Shown here one piece after another: positions 42,294 through 54,977 of a stretch of DNA of 64,000 nucleotides. The DNA is from Clarkia xantiana subsp. parviflora. Lineage: Eukaryota > Streptophyta > Magnoliopsida > Myrtales > Onagraceae. Where the stretch lies: the NCBI GenBank assembly GCA_036873135.1, contig JAPTYO010000008.1, positions 29,414,761 to 29,478,760 of the forward strand. The letters are read 5' to 3'. Made by a program: the position numbers and the translations under genes. The number at the start of each line of letters is the position of its first letter. The stretch's first letter is position 1. The notes below the pieces were generated by a model. That model saw nothing but the letters and a program-made list of their open reading frames with translations, was not told the origin of the DNA and did no database searches.

Positions 42294-44329
42294 GTATATA
42301 TATATATATGTTATATTTAGTTCCTATATTTTTTTATTATATTATATTATATATATATACGTGTTATATTTAGTTCCCCTATTTTTATAAAATGGCGATT
42401 TAGTCTTTTTATCTTTGAGACCCATCTATTTATCTTTACTATTTATATTACTAAAAAAACCATTTAATTACATTTTGTTATTTTTAGTTTTAGGTCGCTT
42501 AATAAGTAGGTCACCGTAGTTATTATTAATTTCTCCATCAAATATATATCAATTAGAGTCAACCATGCATTTAATAGGTGCAAATGTCAGGTAGATGCAT
42601 TTTTTCATTCACTATATCACTGATTCGAGGATATTCCGCTTGTTAACATTTTTGTAGCAAATAAATTAGTCACTTGCTAATTCAAATAACATATAAAATA
42701 TGGATCAAACGTGGTTCTTGAAGTTTGACTTTACATATAACATGTTACTGAATGTTTAATACTTATTGACTCGAACTATCGATTTAGTTATTGCGCTTGT
42801 AAATTCAATCATATTAGGTATCTCCTAAATGGTAGTTGAATAAATAGTTAAGTTGAATTCAAATATAAACTTTAGACATTAGTGTTTTAAAAAATTGATG
42901 ATTTAGTCCCTACAATATTTTTATAAAATGGCGATTTAGTCTTTTTATCTTTGAGACCCATCTATTTATCTTTACTATTTATTACTATAAAAACCATTTA
43001 ATTACATTTTGTAATTTTTAGTTTTTTAGGTCGCTTAATTGGTAGGTCACCGTAGTTATTATTAATTTCTCCATCAAATATATATCAATTAGAGTCAACA
43101 TGCATTTAATAGGTGCAAATGTCAGGTAGATGCATTTTTCCATTCACTATATCACTGATTTGAGGATGTTCCGCTTGTTAACATTTTTGTAGCAAATAAA
43201 TTAGTCACTTTCTAACTCAAATAACATATCAAATATGGATCAAACTTGGTTCTTGAAGTTTGAATTTACATATAACATGTTACTCAATGTTTAATGCTTA
43301 TTGACTCGAACTATCGATTTAGTTATTGCGTTTGTAAATTCAAACATATTAGGTATCTCCTAAATGGTAGTTGAATAAATAGTTAAGTTGAATTCAAGTA
43401 TAAACTTTAGACATTAGTGTTTTAAAAAATTGATGATTTAGTCCCAACAATATTTGAGTATTACTAAAAATTTCATTAGATAAATTGCATTAATTTTCTT
43501 GTTAAGGATGCTTAACTGACATGTTACATAATTATCATTAACTTATTAATACAATATACCTATAAATTTGAGCCACCCATAAAGTATGATATGTACTCAA
43601 CTCGTGCAAACTTCGAGTACATGCTGAGATTTTTTTTTGTATCACATAGATCAGTCACTTGTCAAATCATATCAATTGTCAAAAAATGGGTCAACCACGG
43701 TTCTTGAATTTTGACCTTTTACGGATAACCTGGTACTCATCGTCCAACATTTAGGTTCTTGAATCATTAATTTAGTTCTTCCTCTGTCAATTAAATCAAA
43801 TTGTGTACAACCTAATTAGTAGTTAAATAAGTAATTGACATAAAATCAAGTATAAATTTAAGATTTTACTGAATTGAAATTTCCTTTAGCATTAAATCAA
43901 TTTTTGTTGGTATTATGATATAAAATTGCATGAAAAGTGTATAGTTACGTTTGTATATGTCAAACTGCTCCACTGAAGACTCTAAGTGGTTAATTGCGGG
44001 ATTACATTCTTCACTCCTCAAGTTGATAAATTAGATACAACTTTGTCGTTAATAACTCACGTCATACTCAATCCAACTCATTATTAGTTATAACAGTAAA
44101 TAAGTATCGTAATTTAAAACGATAGTTAATTTTTGACTTAATTATCTTCTTCTATTTTCCCGTTTTGAATTACTTTGTGTCGGTCTTTTCGATCACAGAT
44201 TCATTTCTCGCAACCCCTAAACTTGGCCATGTATTAGTTACATATTATCATATTAGAAAACTGAAGATAAATTATGTATTTTGAAACTTAGATGATTTAT
44301 GCGCGTGCAACGCACGCGCTAATAACTAG
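41732..44329 (+). mobile_element. Non-autonomous Helitron ending just upstream of the HCF107-type gene
   Basis: The 3' end has a perfect 8-bp stem hairpin GCGCGTGC-AAC-GCACGCGC (44301-44319), then TAATAA and CTAG (44326-44329). The 5' end starts TCTTTATACC at 41732. It lies between A (41731) and T (44330), as Helitrons insert at AT. There are no terminal inverted repeats and no Rep/helicase coding. Internal direct duplications: a 461-bp unit (41741-42201, repeated from 42202) and a roughly 535-bp unit (42390-42923, repeated from 42924). A related 5' end is at 63582. Confidence 0.85.
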
Positions 44330-44498
44330 TATAATAAAAAGAAAAAAGTGAAAAAAAAAAAAAAATAAACTAAAGGAATAGGGGCTTTTTAGCACTTTCG
44401 CTTCTCACTGCTTCTTCTCCAAAGGCCCGCCTCACATTTCCCTCTGAAAATCTGTCAACAATTCCTATCCGTTAAAGAACTCCTCCTCCTAGCCAGGG

Positions 44499-47244
44499 AT
44501 GAACATACTCTCTTCTGCAACTCCCCAATCCAAATTTACTCTTCTTCCTTCCTCCCAAAACCTTAGTCCTCTCTCCAAATTCCATTTCACATTCCCTCCA
44601 AAACCGCACCACTCTCAGCTCCCGCCATGCTCGTCGAAGCAGCAGTCCTCCTCCTCCTCCACTATACTGGAACAGGGATCCCCGATCCTATCAGAATCCG
44701 AGGAAACCGAATCTTCAGAGGATGTTCTCATGGTTCGCCGACCGACCATGGAGTTTCCCAGCGAGCAGGATAACGGAGACGTGGAGGAGTACGGATCAAA
44801 GACGCTAGATGCTGCCCTCTCCAAGTTCGCCAAGAAGTTGCCGATTTTCGAGCCTGATGCGGTCGGTTCCGGCACTGAGAAGGCGCCATTGAAGGTGAAT
44901 CTGGATTTGGCTCTGTACAAGGCGAAGGTTCTAGCTAGGAACTTCAAGTATGATGAAGCACGACAAATTCTCGAGAAGGTAGTGAAGTTTGAAACTATTA
45001 TTGAAGTCCTAAACCAAAATCATATTTTCCTTAATGATTGTATATGATTGTTCTTGTGAAGTGTATATATTACTGGCCAGAAGATGGGCGTGCTTACGTC
45101 GCACTAGGAAAGGTATTCAGTAAGCAGTCTAGAATCGAGGATGCAAAAGCTGTGTATGAGAAAGGCTGCCAAGCAACTCAAGGAGAAAACCCCTATATAT
45201 GGCAGGTTACTTCCTCATCTCCTTTCTCTTATGTTGGCAAAACTTTGAGCCATTTTAGTTTTGATTTTGGATGCAAATTGATCTAGATTTAAGCATAGAA
45301 TTGTGTAAAACAGACTTGTAAGTCTGATCTGAATATTTGGGCAGTGTTGGGCTGTCTTAGAAAGCAAAATGGGAAATGTGCGGAGAGCGAGAGAATTATT
45401 TGATGCGGCTACAGTGGCTGACAAGAAGCACATAGCTGGATGGCATGGATGGGCAGTGTTAGAGCTTAAGCAGGGAAACATTAAGAAGGCAAGACAATTG
45501 CTTGCCAAAGGTCTGAGGTATTGCAATGGGAATGAATACGTCTACCAAACACTTGCGCTCTTGGAAGTTAAATCTAATCGGTATGAACAAGCTAGGTATT
45601 TGTTCAAGCAGGCTACCAAGTGCAACCCTAAAAGCTGTGCTAGTTGGCTCGTAAGTTGTGCGGCTGCATCATCCATTTCAATCAAGCTGTCTTTTGTTGT
45701 GTACTTACCACATATTCATAACAGGCATGGGCCCAGATGGAGATACAGCAGGGAAACAATTCTTCTGCTAGACTGTTGTTTGAGGTGATTTTCTTATGAT
45801 GGGAGTAGAAATAGTGCAAAGCTAGTTAGTAACTTAGTATGACAAGTTATCTTTTGCAAAGCAGAAGTAAGCTAATAGGTTAAGCTTGATTTGTTTCAAA
45901 ATTCATGCTTATTGTAATTGGACATGAAGAAATTGATGCTTCAACTACTGCAAAATCTGTTGTGTTTTAGTTTACTCTTGCAAGTGTCTGTCTGTTCCTG
46001 ACTTGTTTCGATGACTTGCTAGAAAGCAGTACAGTCAAGCCCCAAAAACCGGTTCGCGTGGCACATCTGGGGAGTGTTTGAACTGAATCAAGGCAACACA
46101 GAAAAATCAAGAAAGCTACTCAAAATCGGTCATGCTGTTAACCCTCGAGACCCTGTTCTCCTTCAGTCCCTTGGACTGCTAGAGTATAAGCACTCATCTG
46201 CAAACTTTGCTAGAACGCTCTTTAGGAAGGCATCCGAATTAGATCCAAAGCACCAACCAGTGTGGATCGTAAGTCTGTTGATATAATATTCCCCATCATG
46301 TTGCTCAATCCATAGATTTGACTGAAAGAGTTTTTCAGGCTTGGGGATGGATGGAATGGAAGGAAGGAAACTTAGCCTCAGCAAGAAGACTATACCAAAA
46401 GGCACTAGCAATCGACACAACAACTGAAAGTGCCGCTCGTTGTCTCCAGGTATTCAAATTGGAAAAAGTTCTACAGAGTGAAACATTGTGATAAAAATAT
46501 AACCTTTTTATGTTCATTGCACGGTCCAATTTGCCACACCCTTATAATGTTCATTGAAATTTGGTAGATGTATCAATCATCTTGTTGTTTAACTGCAGGC
46601 CTGGGGCGTGCTGGAACAAAGAGTTGGTAATTTATCAGCTGCAAGAAGATTATTTAGATCTTCTTTGACCATCAATAATCAAAGTTACGTGACATGGATG
46701 ACATTGGCATCTTTTGAGGAAGAGCAAGGAAATACTGCTCGAGCCGAGGAAATCCGTGACCTCTACTTCCAGCAGGTTGGTAATTTTTGGGGTATTAATC
46801 AATCACATTTGAAACATGTAAGTTTTTGCAGAATCTGAAGTTTTCTTTTGTCTGATAAAACAGAGGACAGAAGTTGTAGATGACGCATCTTGGATTATGG
46901 GGTTCTTCGACATCATTGATCCCGCACTAGACAGGATCAAGAGACTGCTGAATTTGGAAAAGAACTCGTCTAATTCCTCAGAAAATAGCAATGACGACGA
47001 ATTATTAAGTATGGAAGATATGATATCAGTGGCCGCCGTTCCTACTGAAGAAGAAAGAGATAGCGGCTTTGATCTCGATGCCTTTATAAAGGAAAGACTT
47101 TCCTTGGATCCCAAGCAACTGGATGATCTGCTTAATTCTCCTAGAGCTTATGTGCCGACAGTATCTTCTTCTCCAAGGAAAGTATGGAGATTGGCGAATC
47201 CAACTAGCAAGAAAGCTCCTCAGTCTACAACATCAGAAGGTTAA
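44499..47244 (+). CDS. HCF107: HCF107-type chloroplast HAT/TPR-repeat RNA-maturation protein
   Basis: Eight exons: 44499-44978, 45062-45205, 45345-45650, 45725-45784, 46023-46268, 46339-46449, 46599-46775, 46864-47244. All introns are GT-AG, every junction is on a codon boundary, and the product is 634 residues. The first 60 or so residues are Ser/Pro/Gln-rich without acidic residues, fitting a chloroplast transit peptide. An acidic linker follows, then about a dozen HAT/TPR helix pairs from residue 135 to 500 with recurrent W.AVLE/WGVFE...GN...AR.L motifs. The tail is acidic and ends SSPRKVWRLANP. In Arabidopsis HCF107 binds the psbH 5' region, stabilising psbH-containing RNA and promoting psbH and psbB expression; I infer the same here. 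Length matches the family (about 650). The reading frame is intact. A Helitron ends 169 bp before the start codon. Confidence 0.93.
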
Positions 47245-47558
47245 ACTACGTGCTTGCGTATCATATCACCAAGAAACAGTTGCTTGCGTATGTACATTGC
47301 ATGTAAAGATGAATTTACACAATTATTCAGCAAAACATCATATGTTATAATAACTTAGGCCATCTCTTCCCTCATCTGCGACTGCACAGATTATTAAACA
47401 ACCCCACAATGCAAGACACACATTATTATATTGTATGATAGTATAATACAAATTGTCCCCATAGATGTTCCTTCTCATCCTATGTATTATATATATACCC
47501 CAAATTAAATAGATCTACACACTCTCTGAACTGAAGGCTCATCTTGGCTTTACTGTTC
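47245..47558. other. Intergenic region between two convergent genes
   Basis: 314 bp shared by the 3' ends of the HCF107-type gene and the E2 gene. It presumably holds both 3' UTRs. AT-rich stretches such as TATATATATACCCC (about 47488) are present, but I see no clear single polyadenylation signal. Confidence 0.6.
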
Positions 47559-49740
47559 CTACGATCCGTCCATGAAAAGTGCGCCATGGCCACTCGACTT
47601 GATAAACTTCTTCAGCAAAAGAGCCATGATGGCAAGAGCGAGACCCACAGCAGCCAATGTAAGTAACCAATCATCTGTTGCCCTCTGAACCCTCACCCGC
47701 GGTTGGTGCACCAGTGGGCCTTGAGCTGGAACATGTCTCGGTGGTGGCTGTACTTGCTCAGGCACAAACTCAGCATTTTCTTCAACTTGTGGCTGTTCTT
47801 CGAGGGTTCTGTCATTCACAGGCTCAATCTCGGAAGTAACAGTCTGTTGTCCTTCAGGTTCAGTGCTGGTTGGCTGTTCAGTTGGATTCTGAGGGGTAGT
47901 TATTTGAGGGACAGAAGGTGATTTGCTCAGCATGTACTCATGGATCTGCAAAACGATTAAGTTTCTTGTCTGAATAAAAACATAATAATGAATGTTGACA
48001 TTGTAAAGTAGACTGCAATGAAGCACCTCATCAATGAGCTTTTGACGCTCAGTGTTACCGAATTTTGGAGCAGAGTCGCGGGATTTCACAGCTAAAGCAC
48101 GCCTTTCTTCCTTTTTGTAGTCTAAGGAGCCTAACGCACCGTTTGGTTCAGTAGGCATAAATGCAATGAGTGCTACCAAGGCAGTTCGAACTGTCAACAA
48201 GGAAACATTTTTATCAAAACTGAAGTTTGGAAACATACGTCAATTGGGATTAACTGTTGATAACATCTTTGAGTTTAAAAAAAAAAAAACTGTTGATGAC
48301 ATCTTTGAGGTGAAAAAAAAGTGTGCATGAATCCAATGTTGATCAGTTTAAAATGAAAAATCAACATTCTTTGCATGCACATATAAATTGTCTAGATCTT
48401 AATCTAAGAAAAAATAAAAAAATAGAAACACAAACATCAACTCAATGTCTCTCCAAAAATCTCCGAAAGGTAGGCACCTTTTGTTAAGTGAATCAACAAT
48501 TTGGTGGTGGGATTCTTTGTGAAGTCTGTAGACACTTCATTCTAGAAGTGTAACCATCCTTATCAAGAGAACTAAATAGACTCCACCTCTCACAAGAAGA
48601 TATAAATTAATACTGCAGATTCACAAGCAAACTCATCCCTAATTCTGATCGTACTTGACCAATTATAGTACAATAAGAAGTTTTCCAACACAAAATTCCA
48701 ATTCTGTTCTTACACACAAAGTATATATTGAATATTCAGCTGCTAGAACTCAGCAAGTTAGGCGTAAAACGCTAAATGATTCATCGGATGAGTTAATTTT
48801 TTTAACAGATGTCACTCACCCGCATCAAACAAGTTTTCACTGCGCAAAGAGAAAAAGCTTACCACTCCATGATGGCTGCCAATGTTCAGGATGATGATTC
48901 GAAATGCTCAGGCAAATCTTAGTCTGTGTTTCAAACCGACCATTTGGCTACATAGCAGACAAATAAAAGAGCTTGAAAAGATGCGCAAAATTCATTCTCA
49001 TAAATGCAAGAAAAGAAACCCACAATATATATAAGAGAAGAGAAACATCTAAACAAAGTGCATTTGAGGGAACAAAATAATACCGTCAACAGCATAAATG
49101 ATGGAGGCTTGAAAGGATACTCTGCTGGAAGTTGAATACGGCCATGAAATATCCCACCTTCAAACTCCGTATCACTTGGTCCTCGAATCGCAAATTGCCA
49201 TTCAAATATATTCTCCTGCAATCAGAATCCCCATCGATCCATGTCCATACAATACAGTCAGTAAGACAAAGGCTCCTCCAATGAATATTCGTAATCAAAA
49301 GTCTTTAATCTTTCTATACTACATTGTAACCCTACAGTCTGAACTCTGCTAAATTTTCAAGACCATTACGCTTCAAGAATTCGCTCACAACTTCTAATAA
49401 TCACACTATCTTTCCTTTTTCTTTTCTTTTTTAATAATAAGTAATTCAAATCGATGGCATTAACATAATAATAGAAACCATCGAAGTAATCAATCCCTCA
49501 ATTTCTCCAGATCGATGGAGTTCGCAGCCAAATACAATTCAGAAGTGAATAAAAAAGCTGCATGCTGCCTACAAACATCGAATCCAAATCGCAATCTACG
49601 TAAATAAAGAAGCTAGGTTTTCCTCAAACCTCGAGAGGGAGGCTCATGAAATCATCGGAAGGATTGGACTGCATCTCCTTGACCTCCTGAAGAATCCGCT
49701 TGACCGCCGGATTCTTCAGATTGTATCGATCCTCCGCCAT
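47559..49740 (-). CDS. UBC32: UBC32-type membrane-anchored ubiquitin-conjugating enzyme E2
   Basis: Five exons on minus: 49630-49740, 49084-49215, 48863-48947, 48027-48190, 47559-47945; GT-AG introns, 292 residues. The start MAEDRYNLKNPAVKRILQE is the conserved Ubc6-type N-terminus. The UBC fold spans about residues 7-155 with PAEYPFKPPSFMLLT, then PNGRF and the catalytic Cys93 in TKICLSIS followed by HPEHWQPSW, a Ubc6/UBE2J hallmark. The fourth exon carries FMPTEPNGALGSLDY. A Pro/Gln/Glu-rich linker leads to a C-terminal transmembrane helix (about residues 257-275, LTLAAVGLALAIMALLL) with a short luminal tail, so it is tail-anchored in the ER. In Arabidopsis UBC32 acts in ER-associated degradation and salt/brassinosteroid responses; I infer the same pathway. 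UBC33/UBC34 are the alternative paralogues, so the symbol is less certain than the family. Confidence 0.92.
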
Positions 49741-51012
49741 CTTATCAGCCGATGAATGTCTCCGACCAGATTCACCACCACCACCACCTCTTCTCTTTGG
49801 ATCGAAGAAGAAGACTTTGAAATAAATGGAGAGAGAATTTATTGTGCCCCCTTCTGTAGCGTAGCGAGGTTCCCTCAGCTCCTAAACTGGCACGTCATAT
49901 GACACTCGTTTGCTTGCGTGGTTACATATGATTGGATCAAACAAAGGAACTCTTATTCTATAGGTCTCTTTACTCTTTAGTCTTTAGTTGTTGACCAAAA
50001 AAACTCTTTAAATGGGCTTTGGATTTTATATTGGGCCTTAAAACTGAAAAGTTGTGAATCCAAAAAAAAAATAAAAAAAATTGGAGGCTAACTTTTATGT
50101 TTAAGGCCTCCAAGTTTGATAAGCTTTCGATTTTACCCTAAAACTTTAAGATCGAGTCGTTTCACTTGAAATCTCAACCATTCTATTCTAATTTCTAACC
50201 GGTGTATGAAGTTGGATATTTTATTGCATGTAATTCTAGGGTTTAAGTTGGCAAAAAATAAAAATTATATAGGGTTTAAGTTTGTGTATTAAAATTAACA
50301 TTGTTAACTAATATCATTAATATTAAATTTGCAATTGAGCGGGCTTCCAAACACAAGAGAAGATGGGAAGTGGATGGGTGAGAATCAAAGAAACGAGGAA
50401 GATATAACAACAACAATCCGGAAAATGATTTACAATCTGACAAAAACAATCCGTCAAAGTCCGATTGTATCTGTTTGGATAAATAGCCTTAAAGTTCACA
50501 ACTATTACTGTCCATGCCATCCTCTCTTGTTCGGAATGTGGCGGAACGCTTTTATCGGACTTTTTATCAGTCCTCACAACAATCCAGACCAACCTGTTCA
50601 CACAGATGCATCGACCTCTCTAATTCCCAATTATTATTCATTCATCTAGATGACCGCCCAAATATGGAGAACCGCCATTTCAAGCAAAATCATTCCCAGG
50701 TAACTGTCCCTTTAATTACTTCTGGACTCGCCACCAACTGTGAACGATAATCCGTGAATCCCCGACTGGTCTAAGCCCAATTATTCGTAACATGATGTGG
50801 GCGAGACGGGGAAGAAAATGAGAAAAAGCGAGACTAAGGATATGGTGAAGGTTGGCCAAGTTAGTTATCGTGGAAGGGGCGCCCTAAGGGCAGCTGTGGT
50901 CGTGGAAGGATGCAAGTAGACGATGTCCCACGAGATACCATTAATCAAGCAACGGTGGAGTCGATGAGCGGTATGGATTATGTGGTTGTCCCGAAACAGC
51001 CACACAGGGCCA
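49741..51012. other. Upstream region of the E2 gene and unassigned sequence
   Basis: 49741-49860 is the likely 5' UTR and promoter side of the E2 gene, with a CACCACCACCACC run near 49768. Beyond about 50000 the sequence is unassigned: no gene family, terminal repeat or RNA could be recognised up to the LTR at 51018. Confidence 0.4.
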
Positions 51013-51017
51013 TGAGT

Positions 51018-52560
51018 TGTTGGGTTTGTCTTGAATTAGTTGGTTAAGTCCACTAACCAATCTAACCCGTTAGCTATTTTAGATAGCAAGTTGACTAGGT
51101 GAAATTATATATATATAGAGATCAGAGGGCATTGGACTTGTAACCTACAGGGTTTTGTGTTGTAATTTCCGTGAGAGAGCTATGTGCGTGAGGAGTGTCT
51201 TCTTAGGCTTAAGTTAATCAACAAAAGTGGCGTTTTTGCCTTGTGCGAGGGTTTGTCCGTCTTAAGCGAGTGTTTAATTAGAGCAACGTGTGTGTAAGGT
51301 CTTTACATGTATTGTGAGAGTGATTGATCTATGTGGTCTCGACTTGTAACCCTCCAGTATTGATTGTGCTAGTGAAGTGGTGCTCCTACTTTGCCCATGG
51401 ACGTAGGTCGCGTTGACCGAACCACGTAAATCTTGTGTTCTCTATTTCTTTTCTTTTAATCCGTTTGTGAGTGTTGAGAGAATCGATCCTGACAACTGGT
51501 ATCAGATCTAAGGAGATTCAACACGATCACTGAAGGAGGAGATGTCGAAGGCTGGAATAGAGAAGTTCGGTGGAAGCGATTTCAGTTTCTGGAAGATGCA
51601 GATTGATGATTATCTATACCAGAAGGATCTGTACGAACCGTTGTCTAGGGAGCAGCCGGAGTCCATGACACAGCAACAGTGGAAGCTCAACGATCAACAA
51701 GCCTTGGGGCTGATCTAATTGTGTCTGTCCCGGAACGTTGCATTCAACATCATCAAGGAAACATCGACGGTAGGCGTGCTGAAGGCATTGACGAACATGT
51801 ACGAGAAACCATCGACGATGAACAAGGTATATCTGATGCGTAGATTGTTTAATTTACAGATGGTTGAAGGTGATTTTGTTGCTGAACATATTAATGCCTT
51901 TAATATGATTCTTTCGCAACTGAGTTCTGTTGAGATAAATTTTGAGGATGAGGTTAAAGTTTTGATTTTGCTGTCATCTCTGCACGAGTCGTGGGATACT
52001 ATTTTTTCCGCAGTTAGTAGTTCCCGTGGATTTTAGAAGCTGAAGTTTGATGGAATCCGAGATGTTGTATTCTCAAAAGAGAAATTGGTGTCATCAAGAA
52101 GTGCTCTCAATGTTGACAGAAGGGGGAGGAGTAATAGGGTCCAAATCAGTATGGACGCTCAAAATCAAGAAACAGAGGAATACCACAAAGATCATGTTGG
52201 AATTGTGGTGAAAGAGGCCACTATCGATCTGATTTTCCGAAGACGAAGAAGAAGAATCACGAACCTGGCTATGATAGTTATTCTGTGAACTCAGCTAAAG
52301 ACATTGGGGACGTGTTAACCCTCATTGTGAATAGCTTACTTGAATCCTGGATTTTGGATTCTGGATTATCGTTTCATTCGTCTCCGAGCAAGAAGTTGTT
52401 CCGAAATTTCAAGTCAGGAAAGTTTGGAAATGTGTTTCTTGTTGACAACAAAGTGTTGGAGATCGAAGGGAAGGGGGATGTTTGCATTCACACTCCAGCG
52501 GGAAATCAGTGAACATTGGAAGATGTCTGGTACATTCCTGGATCAGTCAAACGCTCTAGG
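51018..52560 (+). mobile_element. Copia fragment A: 5' LTR, gag and protease
   Basis: A 477-bp LTR-like segment (51018-51494, TGTTGGG...CTGACA) is followed by a PBS TGGTATCAGAT at 51497, complementary to initiator tRNA-Met. The gag frame begins at 51542 and the piece ends after the protease region near 52512-52560. Its LTR does not resemble the LTR at 55077, so these are different elements. Confidence 0.8.
51542..52512 (+). pseudogene. Degenerate Copia gag-protease
   Basis: The frame starts MSKAGIEKFGGSDFSFWKMQI, the usual start of this Copia gag type. It has in-frame stops at 51716-51718 and 52034-52036. The capsid motif LMRRLFNLQMVEGDFVAEHI is clear (51836-51895). In another frame a zinc knuckle CWNCGERGHYRSD is followed by F where the last Cys of CCHC is expected. 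Protease shows WILDSGLSFH near 52350, where the usual DSGA reads DSGL. Several inactivating changes; an old copy. Confidence 0.88.
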
Positions 52561-52589
52561 TGAAGAAGTTTGTGCCCATCCGAATCTTG

Positions 52590-53345
52590 TGGATTCTATC
52601 TAGCACAACCGAGCATAACCCCGTGGTCGAACATGGCACGCGTATTATGAAGCACGCGTCGATAGCATAACCTGAGTTTAGTCAGGATGTGGTAAATGTC
52701 ATGCGCTATGGAAGATTTTTCATCTGGCCCAGAATGTGGTTTTATTACGAACGAGGTTCGTAATGACGATTTGCAGAACTTAGATCATATCGTGTTACTC
52801 CGTAAACCAAATGATCGTTCTGCTTAACCAGGTTTGCCACCGTGGTTCTTAGCCGGTCTTGACTTAAGGGAGAATCCTCTTCTCCGTCAAGACGACCGTG
52901 CCTGTGTGACGAGGCTTGGTCTACATTCGACATTATTTTAATTTGGAGGTTGTCCGTCTTACAACTAGTTTATAGACCGTAAAAATCCGATGAAATTTCA
53001 AACATTATGACGTCGTAAGAATCATAAACTCAAATTGCAATTCATTTCAATAAAGTTTCAAAAGTTTTCATAGCGATACAGTCTACTTAAACCCTACGCA
53101 GTCCCATTTTAACATGCTTTTTGAAAACTTCCATGCGTAAAGGTTTAGTCAATGGATCGGCCAAGTATTCTAATGTGATAACTTTTGGCTCAACCATATT
53201 CTTAGCATAATTATATTTTATATCAATGTGTTTCGTCCTGCTATGGTACTTAGGGTTCTTAACTGCTGCAATTGCTGCTTGACTGTCAGAGTATACCTTT
53301 AATGGTTTACTCCCGTCCTCGACACCAAGCAATGCAGTTAAAGCC
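52590..53345 (-). mobile_element. Copia fragment C (minus strand): RNase H end and adjoining sequence
   Basis: The minus-strand frame 53345 to 53087 encodes a Copia RNase H C-terminus: VYSDSQAAIAAVKNPKYHSRTKHID, then EYLADPLTKPL and the ending KMGLRRV. The sequence left of it (52590-53086) has no homology I recognise and would be where this element's 3' LTR lies. It is opposite in orientation to both neighbouring Copia pieces. Confidence 0.8.
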
Positions 53346-54977
53346 TGGGTCCAAGCCATGAAGGATGAAATTAGTGCCCTTGAAGAGAATGGGACATGGA
53401 AGCTTGTTCCCCTACCAACAGGTAAAGTCCCTATTGGTTGTAAGTGGGTTTACAAAATTAAATACAAATCTGATCCCTATCGATTATTATGAAACCTTCT
53501 CCCTTGTAGCTAAAATGAACATTGTTAGAATTTTCTTGGCTTTAGCTTCTGTTTTTCATTGGCCCCTCTTTCAAATGGATGTTTACAATGCATTTTTACA
53601 AGGTGATTTACAAGAAGAGGTTTATATGACAGTGTCTGAGGGATTTGATAATCAAGGGGGATGGTCTGTAGATTATACAAATCCCTATACGGTTTAAAAC
53701 AGTCTAGTAGACAATGGAATATAAAATTGACTGAGGCACTAGTTGGTGCTGGTTTTTCACAGTCAAGGTATGACAGAGGTGATTTTTACAAGGTGATTTA
53801 CAAGAAGAGGTTTATATGACAGTGCCTGAGGGATTTGATAATCAATGGGGGATGGTCTGTAGATTATACAAATCCCTATACGGTTTAAAACAGTCTAGTA
53901 GACAATGGAATATAAAATTGACTGAGGCACTGGTTGGTGCTGGTTTTTCACAGTCAAGGTATGACTATTCTTTGTTTAAAAGACACATTGGTGACAGATT
54001 TGCTTCAGTTTTGGTGTATGTTGATGATCTTTTGATATCAGGCAATTGTTCTGAGTTGATTGCTGAATTAAAATATGTCCTTACAAGCAGTTTCAAAATG
54101 AAAGACTTGAGTGAATTAATGTATTTTTTGGGAATAGAGGTGGCCAGATCTTCATCTGGTATTATCCTCACTCAGAGGAAATATGCCCTGGATTTAATTT
54201 TTGTTGTTGGCTTATCTGCTGCCAAGGTTGTTAGGACTCCCATGGAGGTCAATCTTAAACTCACCAACAAATTTTATGATGATCATGTTGGAAACATTCA
54301 TTTTGATAAGCCCCTAAATGATGTCACTAAGTATCGTAGGCTGATAGGGAAACTCCTTTATTTGACTAATACTAGACCTGATATTAGTTTGCTGTTAGAC
54401 ACATGAGTCAGTTCATGCAGGAACCAAAAGTGTCTCATTGGGAAGCTGCTTTGAGGATTGTGAGGTATGTTAAAAAGGAACTTGGAAAAGGTATATTCCT
54501 TGACTCAGCTTCTGTTGTTAAGTTGGTTGGGTTTTCTGATTCGGACTGGGGTAGTTGCTTGGAAACATGTAGGTCTGTCACTGGGTTTTGTGTAAAACTT
54601 GGAAAGTCCCTTGTTTCATGGAAAGTAAAAAACAGACCACGGTTTCCAAGTCATCTGCAGAGTCCGAATATAGAAGTATTGCTGAGTTATTGAAGGAGGT
54701 TATCTGGTTAAGGGGTTTGATTGAGGAAATGGGATTTCCTCAAACAGATCCTACTGAGATGCTTTGTGATAATGAAGCTGCTATTAAACTCGCAACTAAT
54801 CATGTCTTTCATGAAAGGACAAAACACATTGAGATTGATTGCCATTTAATTAGAGATAAAATCATTGACAAAACTGTGTTTTTTAGTCCTTTGCAGACTG
54901 AGGAACAAGAAGCTGACATATTTACAAAGGCCTTTGTGGAAAGCAGCACAATTACTTGTGCAGCAAGTTGGGATTAA
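53340..54977 (+). pseudogene. Degenerate Copia reverse transcriptase-RNase H with an internal 190-bp duplication
   Basis: RT motifs: GCKWVYKIKYKSD (about 53440), [22 protein letters not shown] (about 53571), YVDDLLISG (about 54017) and YRRLIGKLLYLTNTRPDIS (about 54331). RNase H follows in shifted frames: FSDSDWGSC (about 54534), SKSSAESEYRSI (about 54649), CDNEAAIKLATNHVFHERTKHIEID (about 54764). A tandem duplication, 53592-53781 repeated at 53782-53971, copies the block around EEVYMTV. Because 190 is not divisible by three it breaks the frame. Further frameshifts occur near 53465, 54395 and 54630. Confidence 0.88.
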
